Notes under the pieces: generated by a model
What the model was told of the DNA's origin: nothing
The model's input: only the letters and a program-made list of their open reading frames with translations
Database searches by the model: none
Source of the DNA: Archivesica marissinica
Lineage: Eukaryota; Mollusca; Bivalvia; Venerida; Vesicomyidae
Direction of reading: 5' to 3'
Length of the DNA stretch: 64,000 bases
NCBI GenBank assembly: GCA_014843695.1
Contig: CM026400.1
Coordinates: forward strand, 48,151,301-48,215,300
Shown here: piece by piece, positions 1 through 12,895 of the stretch
How the letters are laid out: every line of letters starts with the position of its first letter
Numbering within the stretch: the stretch's first letter is position 1
Position numbers and translations under genes: made by a program

Positions 1-3000
1 TACTTACTTCCCCTCTACCTACATCAGCTAAGGAATGATTATATATTACTTACTTCCCCCTCTACCTACATCAGCTAAGGAATGATTATAGATTACTTAC
101 TTTCCCCTCTAACTACATCAGCTAAGGAATGATTGTAGATTACTTACTTTCCCCTCTACCTACATCAGCTAAGGAAGATTGTAGATTATTACTTACTTCC
201 CCCTCTACCTACATCAGCTAAGGAAGGATTGTATATTACTTACTTCCCCCCTCTACCTACATCAGCTAAGGAAGGATTATATATTACTTACTTCCCCCTC
301 TACCTACATCAGCTAAGGAAGGATTGTATATTACTTACTTCCCCCTCTACCTACATCAGCTAAGGATTATAGATTACTTACTTCCCCCTCTACCTACATC
401 AGCTAAGGAGGTTGTATATTACTTACTTCCCCCTCTACCTACATCAGCTAAGGAAGGATTGTAGATTACTTACTTCCCCCTCTACCTACATCAGCTAAGG
501 AAGGATTGTATATTACTTACTTCCCCCTCTACCTACATCAGCTAAGGAAGGATTGTAGATTACTTACTTCCCCCTCTACCTACATCAGCTAAGGAAGGAT
601 TATAATTACTTACTTCCCCCTCTACCTACATCAGCTAAGGAAGGATTATAGATTACTTACTTCCCCCCTCTACCTACATCAGCTAAGGAAGGATTATAGA
701 TTACTTACTTCCCCCTCTACCTACATCAGCTAAGGAAGGATTATATATTACTTACTTCCCCCTCTACCTACATCAGCTAAGGAAGGATTGTAGATTACTT
801 ACTTCCCCCTCTACCTACATCAGCTAAGAAGGATTGTAGATTACTTACTTCCCCCTCTACCTACATCAGCTAAGGAAGGATTGTAGATTACTTACTTCCC
901 CCTCTAACTACATCAGCTAAGGAAGGATTATAGATTACTTACTTCCCCCCTCTACGTACATCAGCTAAGGAAGGATTGTAGATTACTTACTTCCCCCTCT
1001 ACGTACATCAGCTAAGGAAGGATTGTAGATTACTTACTTCCCCCCTCTACCTACATCAGCTAAGGAAGGATTATAGATTACTTACTTTCCCCCTCTACCT
1101 ACATCAGCTAAGGAAGGATTATAGATTACTTACTCCCCCTCTACCTACATCAGCTAAGGAAGGATTATAGATTACTTACTTTCCCCCTCTACCTACATCA
1201 GCTAAGGAAGGATTATAGATTACTTACTCCCCCTCTACCTACATCAGCTAAGGATTATATATTACTTACTTCCCCCTCTACCTACATAAGCTAAGGATTA
1301 TATATTACTTACTTCACCCTCTACCTACATAAGCTAAGGATTATATATTACTTACTTCCCCCTCTACCTACATAAGCTAAGGAAGGATTATAGATTACTT
1401 ACTTCCCCCCTCTACCTACATCAGCTAAGGAAGGATTATAGATTACTTACTTCCCCCTCTACCTACATCAGCTAAGGAAGGATTATAGATTACTTACTTC
1501 CCCCTCTACCTACATCAGCTAAGGAAGGATTATAGATTACTTACTTCCCCCTCTACCTACATCAGCTAAGGAAGGATTCTAGATTACTTACTTCCCCCCT
1601 CTACCTACATCAGCTAAGGAAGGATTATATATTACTTACTTCCCCCTCTACCTACATCAGCTAAGGAAGGATTATAGATTACTTACTTCCCCCTCTACCT
1701 ACATCAGCTAAGGAAGGATTGTAGATTACTTACTTCCCCCTCTACCTACATCAGCTAAGGAAGGATTGTAGATTACTTACTTCCCCCTCTACCTACATCA
1801 GCTAAGGAAGGATTGTAGATTACTTACTTCCCCTCTACCTACATCAGCTAAGGAATGATTATATATTACTTACTTCCCCCTCTACCTACATCAGCTAAGG
1901 AGGATTATAGATTACTTACTTCCCCCTCTACCTACATCAGCTAAGGAAGGATTATAGATTACTTACTTCCCCCTCTACCTACATCAGCTAAGGAAGGATT
2001 ATAGATTACTTACTTCCCCCTCTACCTACATCAGCTAAGGAAGGATTGTAGATTACTTACTTCCCCCCTCTACCTACATCAGCTAAGGAAGGATTATAGA
2101 TTACTTACTTCCCCCTCTACCTACATCAGCTAAGGAAGGATTATAGATTACTTACTTCCCCCCTCTACCTACATCAGCTAAGGAAGGATTGTAGATTACT
2201 TACTTCCCCCTCTACCTACATCAGCTAAGGAAGGATTGTATATTACTTACTTCCCCCTCTACCTACATCAGCTAAGGAAGGATTGTAGATTACTTACTTC
2301 CCCTCTACCTACATCAGCTAAGGAATGATTGTATATTACTTACTTCCCCCCTCTACGTACATCAGCTAAGGAAGAATTGTAGATTACTTACTTCCCCCTC
2401 TAACTACATCAGCTAAGGAAGGATTGTAGATTACTTACTTCCCCCCTCTACGTACATCAGCTAAGGAAGGATTGTAGATTACTTACTTCCCCCCTCTACG
2501 TACATCAGCTAAGGAAGGATTGTAGATTACTTACTTCCCCCCTCTACCTACATCAGCTAAGGAAGGATTATAGATTACTTACTTTCCCCTCTACCTACAT
2601 CAGCTAAGGAAGGATTATAGATTACTTACTTCCCCCTCTACCTACATCAGCTAAGGAAGGATTATAGATTACTTACTTCCCCCCTCTACCTACATCAGCT
2701 AAGGAAGGATTATATATGACTTACTTTCACCCTCTACCTACATCAGCTAAGGAAGGATTATAGATTACTTACTCCCCCCTCTACCTACATCAGCTAAGGA
2801 TTATAGATTACTTACTTTCACCCTCTACCTACATCAGCTAAGGAAGGATTATAGATTACTTACTCCCCCCTCTACCTACATCAGATAAGGATTATATATT
2901 ACTTACTTTCACCCTCTACATACATAAGCTAAGGATTATATATTACTTACTTCCCCCTCTACCTACATCAGCTAAGGAAGGATTGTAGATTACTTACTTC

Positions 3001-6000
3001 CCCCATCTACGTACATCAGCTAAGGAAGGATTGTAGATTACTTACTTCCCCCCTCTACGTACATCAGCTAAGGAAGGATTGTAGATTACTTACTTCCCCC
3101 CTCTACCTACATCAGCTAAGGAAGGATTATAGATTACTTACTTTCCCCTCTACCTACATCAGCTAAGGAAGGATTATAGATTACTTACTTCCCCCTCTAC
3201 CTACATCAGCTAAGGAAGGATTATAGATTACTTACTTCCCCCCTCTACCTACATCAGCTAAGGAAGGATTATATATGACTTACTTTCACCCTCTACCTAC
3301 ATCAGCTAAGGAAGGATTATAGATTACTTACTCCCCCTCTACCTACATCAGCTAAGGATTATAGATTACTTACTTTCACCCTCTACCTACATCAGCTAAG
3401 GAAGGATTATAGATTACTTACTCCCCCCTCTACCTACATCAGCTAAGGATTATATATTACTTACTTTCACCCTCTACCTACATAAGCTAAGGATTATATA
3501 TTACTTACTTCCCCCTCTACCTACATAAGCTAAGGAAGGATTATAGATTACTTACTTCCCCCCTCTACCTACATCAGCTAAGGAAGGATTATAGATTACT
3601 TACTTCCCCCCTCTACCTACATCAGCTAAGGAAGGATTATAGATTACTTACTTCCCCCTCTACCTACATCAGCTAAGGAAGGATTATAGATTACTTACTT
3701 CCCCCTCTACCTACATCAGCTAAGGAAGGATTATAGATTACTTACTTCCCCCCTCTACCTACATCAGCTAAGGAAGGATTGTAGATTACTTACTTCCCCC
3801 TCTACCTACATCAGCTAAGGAAGGATTATAGATTACTTACTTCCCCCTCTACCTACATCAGCTAAGGAAGGATTGTAGATTACTTACTTCCCCCCTCTAC
3901 GTACATCAGCTAAGGAAGGATTGTAGATTACTTACTTCCCCCCTCTACGTACATCAGCTAAGGAAGGATTGTAGATTACTTACTTCCCCCTCTACCTACA
4001 TCAGCTAAGGAAGGATTATAGATTACTTACTTCCCCCTCTACCTACATCAGCTAAGGAAGGATTATAGATTACTTACTTCCCCCTCTACCTACATCAGCT
4101 AAGGAAGGATTATAGATTACTTACTTCCCCCTCTACCTACATCAGCTAAGGAAGGATTATAGATTACTTACTTCCCCCTCTACCTACATCAGCTAAGGAA
4201 GGATTATAGATTACTTACTTCCCCCTCTACCTACATCAGCTAAGGAAGGATTATAGATTACTTACTTCCCCCCTCTACCTACATCAGCTAAGGAAGGATT
4301 ATAGATTACTTACTTCCCCCTCTACCTACATCAGCTAAGGAAGGATTATAGATTACTTACTTCCCCTCTACCTACATCAGCTAAGGAAGGATTGTAGATT
4401 ACTTACTTCCCCCTCTACCTACATCAGCTAAGGAAGGATTATAGATTACTTACTTCCCCCTCTACCTACATCAGCTAAGGAAGGATTATAGATTACTTAC
4501 TTCCCCCTCTACCTACATCAGCTAAGGAAGGATTGTAGATTACTTACTTCCCCCTCTACCTACATCAGCTAAGGAAGATTGTAGATTACTTACTTCCCCC
4601 TCTACCTACATCAGCTAAGGAAGGATTATAGATTACTTACTTCCCCCTCTACCTACATCAGCTAAGGAAGGATTATAGATTACTTACTTCCCCCTCTACC
4701 TACATCAGCTAAGGAAGGATTATAGATTACTTACTTCCCCCTCTACCTACATCAGCTAAGGAAGGATTATAGATTACTTACTTCCCCCTCTACCTACATC
4801 AGCTAAGGAAGGATTATAGATTACTTACTTCCCCCTCTACCTACATCAGCTAAGGAAGGATTGTAGATTACTTACTTCCCCCTCTAACTACATCAGCTAA
4901 GGAAGGATTGTAGATTACTTACTTCCCCCTCTACGTACATCAGCTAAGGAAGGATTGTAGATTACTTACTTCCCCCCTCTACCTACATCAGCTAAGGAAG
5001 GATTATAGATTACTTACTTCCCCCTCTACCTACATCAGCTAAGGAAGGATTATAGATTACTTACTTCCCCCTCTACCTACATCAGCTAAGGAAGGATTAT
5101 AGATTACTTACTTCCCTCTACCTACATCAGCTAAGGAAGGATTGTAGATTACTTACTTCCCCTCTACCTACATCAGCTAAGGAAGGATTATAGATTACTT
5201 ACTTCCCCCTCTACCTACATCAGCTAAGGAAGGATTATAGATTACTTACTTCCCCCTCTACCTACATCAGCTAAGGAAGGATTTTAGATTACTTACTTCC
5301 CCCCTCTACCTACATCAGCTAAGGAAGGATTATATATGACTTACTTTCACCCTCTACCTACATCAGCTAAGGAAGGATTATAGATTACTTACTCCCCCCT
5401 CTACCTACATCAGCTAAGGATTATAGATTACTTACTTTCACACTCTACCTACATCAGCTAAGGAAGGATTATAGATTACTTACTTCCCCCCTCTACCTAC
5501 ATCAGCTAAGGAAGGATTATATATTACTTACTTTCACCCTCTACCTACATCAGCTAAGGAAGGATTATAGATTACTTACTCCCCCCTCTACCTACATCAG
5601 CTAAGGATTATAGATTACTTACTTTCACACTCTACCTACATCAGCTAAGTAAGGATTATAGATTACTTACTCCCCCCTCTACCTACATCAGCTAAGGATT
5701 ATATATTACTTACTTTCACCCTCTACCTACATAAGCTAAGGAAGGATTGTAGATTACTTACTTTCCCCTCTACCTACATAAGCTAAGGAAGGATTGTAGA
5801 TTACTTACTTTCCCCTCTACCTACATAAGCTAAGGAAGGATTGTAGATTACTTACTTCCCCCTCTACCTACATCAGCTAAGGAAGGATTATAGATTACTT
5901 ACTTTCACCCTCTAACTACATCAGCTAAGGAATGATTGTATATTACTTACTTCCCCCCTCTACGTACATCAGCTAAGGAAGGATTGTAGATTACTTACTT

Positions 6001-7992
6001 TCCCCTCTACCTACATCAGCTAAGGAAGGATTATAGATTACTTACTTCCCCCCTCTACCTACATCAGCTAAGGAAGGATTATAGATTACTTACTTCCCCC
6101 TCTACCTACATCAGCTAAGGAAGGATTATAGATTACTTACTTCCCCCTCTACCTACATCAGCTAAGGAAGGATTATAGATTACTTACTTCCCCCTCTACC
6201 TACATCAGCTAAGGAAGGATTATAGATTACTTACTTCCCCCTCTACCTACATCAGCTAAGGAAGGATTATAGATTACTTACTTCCCCCTCTACCTACATC
6301 AGCTAAGGATTGTATTACTTACTTCCCCCTCTACCTACATCAGCTAAGGAAGGATTATAGATTCTTACTCCCCTCTACCTACATCAGCTAAGGATTATAG
6401 ATTACTTACTTCCTCTACCTACATCAGCTAAGGAAGGATTATAGATTACTTATCCCTCTACCTACATCAGCTAAGGATTTAATTACTTACTTCCTCTACT
6501 ACATAGCTAAGGATTTAATTACTTACTTCCCCTCTACTCATAGCTAAGGATTTATATTACTTACTTCCCCCTCTACCTACATAGCTAAGGAAGGATTATA
6601 GATTACTTACTTCCCCCTCTACCTACATCAGCTAAGGAAGGATTATAGATTACTTACTTCCCCCCTCTACCTACATCAGCTAAGGAAGGATTGTAGATTA
6701 CTTACTCCCCTCTACTTACATCAGCTAAGGAAGGATTGTAGATTACTTACTTCCCCCTCTACCTACATCAGCTAAGGAAGGATTATAGATTACTTACTTT
6801 CCCCTCTACCTACATCAGCTAAGGAAGGATTGTAGATTACTTACTTCCCCCTCTACCTACATCAGCTAAGGAAGGATTGTAGATTACTTACTTCCCCTCT
6901 ACCTACATCAGCTAAGGAAGGATTATAGATTACTTACTTCCCCCTCTACCTACATCAGCTAAGGAAGGATTATAGATTACTTACTTTCCCCTCTACCTAC
7001 ATCAGCTAAGGAAGGATTATAGATTACTTACTTCCCCCTCTACCTACATCAGCTAAGGAAGGATTGTAGATTACTTACTTCCCCCTCTACCTACATCAGC
7101 TAAGGAAGGATTATAGATTACTTACTTCCCCCTCTACCTACATCAGCTAAGGAAGGATTGTAGATTACTTACTTCCCCCTCTACGTACATCAGCTAAGGA
7201 AGGATTGTAGATTACTTACTTCCCCCCTCTACGTACATCAGCTAAGGAAGGATTGTAGATTACTTACTTCCCCCCTCTACCTACATCAGCTAAGGAAGGA
7301 TTATAGATTACTTACTTTCCCCTCTACCTACATCAGCTAAGGAAGGATTATAGATTACTTACTTCCCCCTCTACCTACATCAGCTAAGGAAGGATTATAG
7401 ATTACTTACTTCCCCCTCTACCTACATCAGCTAAGGAAGGATTGTATATTACTTACTTCCCCCTCTACCTACATCAGCTAAGGAAGGATTATAGATTACT
7501 TACTTCCCCCTCTACGTACATCAGCTAAGGAAGGATTGTAGATTACTTACTTCCCCCTCTACCTACATAAGCTAAGGAAGGATTATAGATTACTTACTTC
7601 CCCCTCTACCTACATCAGCTAAGGAAGGATTATAGATTACTTACTTCCCCCCTCTACCTACATCAGCTAAGGAAGGATTGTAGATTACTTTCTCCCCCTC
7701 TACTTACATCAGCTAAGGAAGAATTGTATATTACTTACTTCCCCCCTCTACGTACATCAGCTAAGGAAGGATTATAGATTACTTACTTCCCCCTCTACCT
7801 ACATCAGCTAAGGATTATAGATTACTTACTTCCCCCCTCTACCTACATCAGCTAATGAAGGATTATAGATTACTTACTTTCCCCTCTACCTACATCAGCT
7901 AAGGAAGGATTATAGATTACTTACTTTCCCCTCTACCTACATCAGCTAAGGAAGGATTATAGATTACTTACTTTCCCCTCTACCTACATAAG
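1..7992. repeat. 8-kb minisatellite, 47-bp unit
   Basis: About 170 head-to-tail copies of a 47-bp unit built on TTACTTACTTCCCCCTCTAC, then CTACATCAGCTAAGGAAGG and a variable ATTATAGA/ATTGTAGA end. Variants differ by C-run length, a missing GGAA, or CTACGTAC for CTACCTAC. Variant blocks recur: units with TATATATGACTTACTTTCACCC occur near 2715, 3271 and 5334, so multi-unit segments (about 556 bp in one case) have been copied. Around 6300-6590 the units are ragged with many small deletions. The array starts before the window. No gene is visible inside it. Confidence 0.97.
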
Positions 7993-8123
7993 TTACTTCT
8001 CACCTTTGAAAATAATTTGGGCGCCCCAAAATCAAAACCTTCTCTAATTACACCCCTGTAATATTGGTATCTTCATTGATTAAAAACTTGTGTTGTTTTA
8101 TCTTCATATGTTCTATCTATATT

Positions 8124-8180
8124 ACAGGGTTAATTCTAGGTCAGAATGTTTGGGAGAAGTGAGAAAGTACGCGATCGCGT
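8124..8180 (+). repeat. Dispersed terminal motif (copy 1)
   Basis: ACAGGGTTAATTCTAGGTCA followed by GAATGTTTGGGAGAAGTGAG and a GCGATCGC palindrome. Reverse-complement relatives lie at 28223-28268 and 48051-48109. Two of the three copies abut a tandem array. It looks like the conserved end of a mobile element; the family is not recognised. Confidence 0.6.
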
Positions 8181-8182
8181 AG

Positions 8183-8429
8183 TTAACCCATTTCATTCTG
8201 GATACATTTAAAGGCTTTTGCAAACAACATAGATCCAGATCAGCCGCAGTGTGACGCTGCGTGCTGATCAGGATCTATGTTGTTTGCTACATAGCCAAAT
8301 GTCTTAGCAAGATCATCTGAATAGCAAACAGCATAGAGTCTGATCAGACGGCACATTCCGTGGTGGCTGATCTGGCTCTATGTTCTTTGCAAATATGTTT
8401 GAAAGGTATCCAGAATGAACTGTGGTTAA
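8183..8429. mobile_element. TTAA-flanked MITE (family P1)
   Basis: A 247-bp element bounded by TTAA. Its inverted ends are CCCATTTCATTCTGGATAC on the left and an imperfect complement on the right sharing TTCATTCTGGATAC. The interior is a near palindrome (AACATAGATCCAGATCAG against CTGATCAGGATCTATGTT). TTAA target sites with CCC...GGG type ends are known for piggyBac-like elements. A second copy is at 14812-15031 and a remnant lies near 54965-55130. It has no coding capacity. Confidence 0.75.
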
Positions 8430-8513
8430 ATGGCATTATTTAATAAATGTCAACAAAATAGTCGTAAATGCACAGTATGATCATTAAACACAACAATAGA
8501 ATAATAATAATAT

Positions 8514-10097
8514 AATGTATGTATATATATATGCCTGAATACTTAATACCATATATGTATGTATATATATATGCCTGAATACTTAATACCATATATGTAT
8601 GTATATATATATGCCTGAATACTTAATACCATATATGTATGTATGTATATATGCCTGAATACTTAATACCATATATGTATGTATGTATATATGCCTGAAT
8701 ACTTAATACCATATATGTATGTATGTATATATGCCTGAATACTTAATACCATGTATGTATGTATGTATATATGCCTGAATACTTAATACCATGTATGTAT
8801 GTATGTATATATGCCTGAATACTTAATACCATGTATGTATGTATATATGCCTGAATACTTAATACCATGTATGTATGTATGTATGCCTGAATACTTAATA
8901 CCATGTATGTATGTATGTATGTATGTATGTATGCCTGAATACTTAATACCATATATGTATGTATATATACCTGAATACTTAATACCATATAGGTATGTAT
9001 GTATATATGCCTGAATACTTAATACCATATATGTATGTATGTATGCCTGAATACTTAATACCATATAGGTATGTATGTATGTATGTATGCCTGAATACTT
9101 AATACCATATATGTATGTATGTATGCCTGAATACTTAATACCATATATGTATGTATATATACCTGAATACTTAATACCATATAGGTATGTATGTATATAT
9201 GCCTGAATACTTAATACCATATATGTATGTATGTATGCCTGAATACTTAATACCATATAGGTATGTATGTATGTATGTATGCCTGAATACTTAATACCAT
9301 ATATGTATGTATGTATGCCTGAATACTTAATACCATATATGTATGTATATATACCTGAATACTTAATACCATATAGGTATGTATGTATATATGCCTGAAT
9401 ACTTAATACCATATATGTAGCCTATGTATGTATATATGCCTGAATACTTAATACAATATATGTAGCCTATGTATGTATATATGCCTGAATACTTAATACC
9501 ATATATGTATGTATGTATATATGCCTGAATACTTAATACCATATATGTAGCCTATGTATGTATATATGCCTGAATACTTAATACCATATATGTATGTATG
9601 TATATATGCCTGAATACTTAATACCATATATGTATGTATGTATATATGCCTGAATACTTAATACCATATATGTATGTATGTATGTATATATATGCCTGAA
9701 TACTTAATACAATATATGTAGCCTATGTATGTATATATGCCTGAATACTTAATACAATATATGTAGCCTATGTATGTATATATGCCTGAATACTTAATAC
9801 CATATATGTATGTATGTATATATGCCTGAATACTTAATACCATATATGTAGCCTATGTATGTATATATGCCTGAATACTTAATACCATATATGTATGTAT
9901 GTATATATGCCTGAATACTTAATACCATATATGTATGTATATATGCCTGAATACTTAATACCATATATGTATGTATGTATGTATATATGCCTGAATACTT
10001 AATACCATATATGTATGTATGTATATATATGCCTGAATACTTAATACCATATAGGTATGTATGTATATATATGCCTGAATACTTAATACCATATATA
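8514..10097. repeat. AT-rich minisatellite, about 40-bp unit
   Basis: Copies of GCCTGAATACTTAATACC joined by TATG/TATA-rich spacers of variable length (unit 36-50 bp). Between about 8950 and 9400 the rare variant ATATATACCTGAATAC recurs at 8969, 9161 and 9353, exactly 192 bp apart, so a higher-order unit has been copied. A GTAGCC insertion marks another sub-family after 9415. Open reading through it is a repeat artefact. The right edge is the Tc1 insertion. Confidence 0.93.
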
Positions 10098-11591
10098 CTG
10101 AGTCAACAAAGAAACGATACCGTATTTGTCAATAATTTCAACAGTTATTAAGAAAATTCTTTGAAAATTCATAAGATGATAGTCCAACATGTTTGAAAGA
10201 GGAGCACATAAAGCATAATGAGCCTCCGAAACTGTCTGCTGCGTGATGACGTAATTCGTCGGACAGGGGTCTAATGGAGTTTTCACACAGACGTCAATAC
10301 CGAGTATGGGCACCATTTGCGTCTCTCACTGCAATGCACCGCCGTCGCATCGAACGGAAGAGTGTCTGAATCTCTTGCTGGTCAATATTTGTCCACTCCT
10401 GACGCAAAACATCCCTCAGTTGGTTTAACGTTACCGGCTGACGTCGTCTGACACGGCGGTCTAACGTATCCCACAACTGTTCTATGGGTGACAAGTCTGG
10501 TGACAAAGCAGGCCACGGCAGGGTTTCAATATTGTTCTGCTCCAATAATGTGGTGGAAATCCGAGCAGTATGACACCTGGCGTTGTCCTGTTGGAACAGT
10601 GTGACGTTTCTGTTGGCGTTAAAGAACGGCACAACAACTGGCGCAAGGATCTCATCACAGTACCGCTGGGCGTTTAGGTTCCCGTCCACCACTAACAGTT
10701 CAGTGCGACTGCCGAAGGTGATACCGCCCCACGCCATAACGCTTCCGCCCCCGAACAGATCGACCTGACGTACACATGCGTCGGCGTAACGTTCACCGCG
10801 TCTGCGATATACCCGCTCTCTGCCATCCGCTCGACGCAAACAGAACCGCGATTCATCGCTAAACATCACCGAATTCCACTGTAACCGAGTCCAGCGAGCA
10901 CGTTCCGTCGTCCATTTCCGCCGTACGTCACGGTGACGTCGTGTCAGGATGGGTCCAACGTATGGCCGATAGGCACGAATGCCACGTTCACCGAGCCGGT
11001 TCCTGACTGTTTGTGCACTGATGCGATTGTTGGTCATCCCAGGAGTAACGGCAGCTGTGTGCGTAGCAGGTAGGAACCGGTCACGTAAATGTGACGGTCC
11101 TGTTCACGCGTCGTCACACTTGGTCGACCAGATCTTGGACGGTCGTCCACCGATCCATGTGTTCGATAACGTCGAAGTAGACGTGTTATCGTGATCCGCG
11201 TAACCCCGAGTCGATTTGCGACGTCACGCTGACGTAAACTGCCGTCAATCATGCCAATGGCACGCATTCTCTGATTGCGGTTTAGCCTAGGCATTTTGTT
11301 AGAGGTAACAATGGGTATGTAAGGTGTTTTTCCTCGATGATAATGCAATACCAGTACAATAAACCAGTTTTCCGATTTGTACATGTGTAGGAAGTTGTCC
11401 TTGTTGAGGAGCACGTGCAACTCGGAAATTCGGCGTTCCAGGATTATCGGGTGTTTATTTACCTGTGTTTATGGTTGGCTGACGTTGCAATAAGATACCC
11501 GGTACTGATACGTAATAATATATTAAACCTTTCTATGGTTTTATCCGTTTTACGTCATTTTTAGTTTGGTATCGTTTCTTTTTTGACTCAG
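10098..11591 (-). mobile_element. Tc1/mariner-type transposon, near complete
   Basis: A 1494-bp element flanked by TA on both sides. Its terminal inverted repeats at 10098-10121 and 11568-11591 (CTGAGTCAA...CGATACC) differ at one of 24 positions. It carries one transposase gene on the minus strand, broken by a frame change. The insertion lies at the edge of the 40-bp array. The nearly identical ends suggest a fairly recent insertion. Confidence 0.93.
10294..11294 (-). pseudogene. Tc1-like DD34E transposase, frameshifted
   Basis: The product would bind the element's inverted repeats and cut and paste it at TA. The likely start is the ATG at 11292-11294 (MPRLNRNQ). The N-terminal part has a paired-type helix-turn-helix (RQRDVANRLGVTRITITRLL) and a basic RPRSGRP stretch. 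The second frame, continuing to a TGA at 10294, carries the catalytic core: D in MFSDESRF, D in FQQDNARCH, and E in SPDLSPIEQLW, 34 residues after the second D. The two parts lie in different frames. The family-like LRDRFLPATHTA reading resumes near 11090, so a short out-of-frame deletion just upstream is the likely lesion. The rest of the core looks intact, so decay is slight. It is probably inactive unless the lesion is a sequencing error. Confidence 0.92.
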
Positions 11592-11768
11592 TATATATAT
11601 ATGTTTTATAATAGGCCAGTGTATCTTACTGGACAAATTGAATGAAAATGTCAAAAAAATTAATTAATATATATTTTTTTAGGGAGAAGTGTGGGGGGGG
11701 GGCAAAGTCAGTGTCCGTAGGGCGACTATTTCGCTCAAATCGCCCTCTAGAATGATCCATGATATCTG

Positions 11769-12014
11769 TTATGTTATATTTCGGGTTTTACGCCTGCATC
11801 AGCACCATTGTGGGCTATATAGCCTAGTTTACCTTTCCTGCGCAGGCTCCAACGGTTAACCAGTACTTGGGTGCACCAACCACCGTAAGAAACTGCCAAC
11901 TTGTTCATATACATGAGACACGGCCTGGGCGGGGCTCGAACCCGTGACCATCAGTGATGATAGGTTACAGTGGTATACAAGTCAGCAACCTTAACTACTC
12001 GACCACGGAGGCGG
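11769..12014 (-). mobile_element. SINE-C, tRNA-derived
   Basis: Read on the minus strand, it opens with a tRNA-like head (A box TGGTCGAGTAGTTAAGG, B box GGTTCGAGCCCCGCC), then a body with AGTACTGGTTAACC and GCCTGC, and a tail ending in AACATAA. Relatives lie at 19229, 30197, 31361 and 39823. This copy has a small internal deletion. Confidence 0.85.
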
Positions 12015-12027
12015 ACTAGGCTCGATG

Positions 12028-12175
12028 AGAATGCTAAAATATAAACTTAAACGTAAAACGTTCAACACTATGTACATATTTTATCTACGACCATATCAAT
12101 ATGCATCAATATTATGGGACAACTGCACGCAATATGAAATTGATACGTTAGAGAAACTCAAAAATGAGAACATTG
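12028..12175 (+). pseudogene. LINE reverse-transcriptase fragment
   Basis: One frame reads LKRKTFNTMYIFYLRPYQYA, then SILWDNCTQYEIDTLEKLKNE. This matches the region at the end of the RT domain in jockey/CR1-like non-LTR retrotransposons (typical pattern: LxRKSLExIYxxFIRPxLEYAxxxWDNC...LExxQ). The similarity fades after about 12175, and no upstream RT motifs are present, because the sequence before 12014 is a SINE. It is a short dead fragment. The assignment rests on remembered family patterns, not a search. Confidence 0.6.
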
Positions 12176-12216
12176 AAAATTATGTTTTATTAGTAATTAT
12201 AGCAATCGGATTTTCT

Positions 12217-12348
12217 TTTTCTGCGTTTCATCGAGGTATGAAATGTCAGTTTATACACCTAATGTGTTCATATAATCCTACAATTTGGTTTTTATGTACA
12301 AATTAGGTGCAAAAACTGACATTTCATAGCTCTATGAAATGCAGAAAA
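12217..12348. repeat. Foldback (hairpin) sequence
   Basis: Inverted arms of about 44 bp (CTGCGTTTCATCGAGGTATG... against ...CTCTATGAAATGCAG) surround a loop of about 40 bp. The arms share GAAATGTCAGTTT and CACCTAAT. It is probably a foldback element or a MITE without a visible target duplication. Confidence 0.7.
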
Positions 12349-12723
12349 GTAGCTCCATTTGGTAAGTCAAACTTGTAAATATTGAGTACACTGATTTGTT
12401 CCACTCATGTTGCTCAACTTTTTCATACCCTGATATCTGTACATGAAAAGTTACTTTGTTCGTGTTAAATATATTAATATTTCTTGTTTCAACTCTGCCA
12501 ATTCAAATGGTGCAAATGTATTGTAGAATGTTGACATGTCTTTTGTTTCTTTGTGTGTATGTATGATTGTGTCTTCTGCTGTTAAAATGTCCAGTTGTTA
12601 GTAGTTTGTAGGTGAAGATTAAACAGGTTAACTCAATCTGCACAAAGCACTGCATTGTTTAAATGTTTCCCTGTATCAGTATGCATTTGTTAAAATGTTT
12701 AATACGAGTGTATGTTCATTATG
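12349..12723. other. No gene seen
   Basis: AT-rich sequence of about 375 bp without a convincing reading frame, tandem repeat or recognisable element. Confidence 0.6.
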
Positions 12724-12895
12724 TACAGTAAAACCTGTGTTAGTGGTCACCTCTATTAAGCAGCCAAGTTTCAAGATTCCAAATATGTTGTTTTATTATA
12801 CATTATACATTCTACCTCTATTAAGCAGCCACCTGTGTTCAGAAGCCACTTTCTGTAACTCCCTTGGCTGACTGCTTAAGACAGGTTTGACTGTA
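12724..12895 (-). mobile_element. TA-flanked MITE (family T)
   Basis: The ends TACAGTAAAACCTGTGTTAG and GACAGGTTTGACTGTA are inverted. The interior repeats TTAAGCAGCC in both orientations. Other copies are at 14622, 22051 and 29259. CAGT...ACCTGT ends at a TA site fit a nonautonomous Tc1/mariner-superfamily element, perhaps pogo-like; that is inference. Confidence 0.8.

Noticed and set aside
1..7992. CRISPR array
   Set aside because: The units are contiguous, nearly identical tandem copies with no unique spacers, and the context is eukaryotic.
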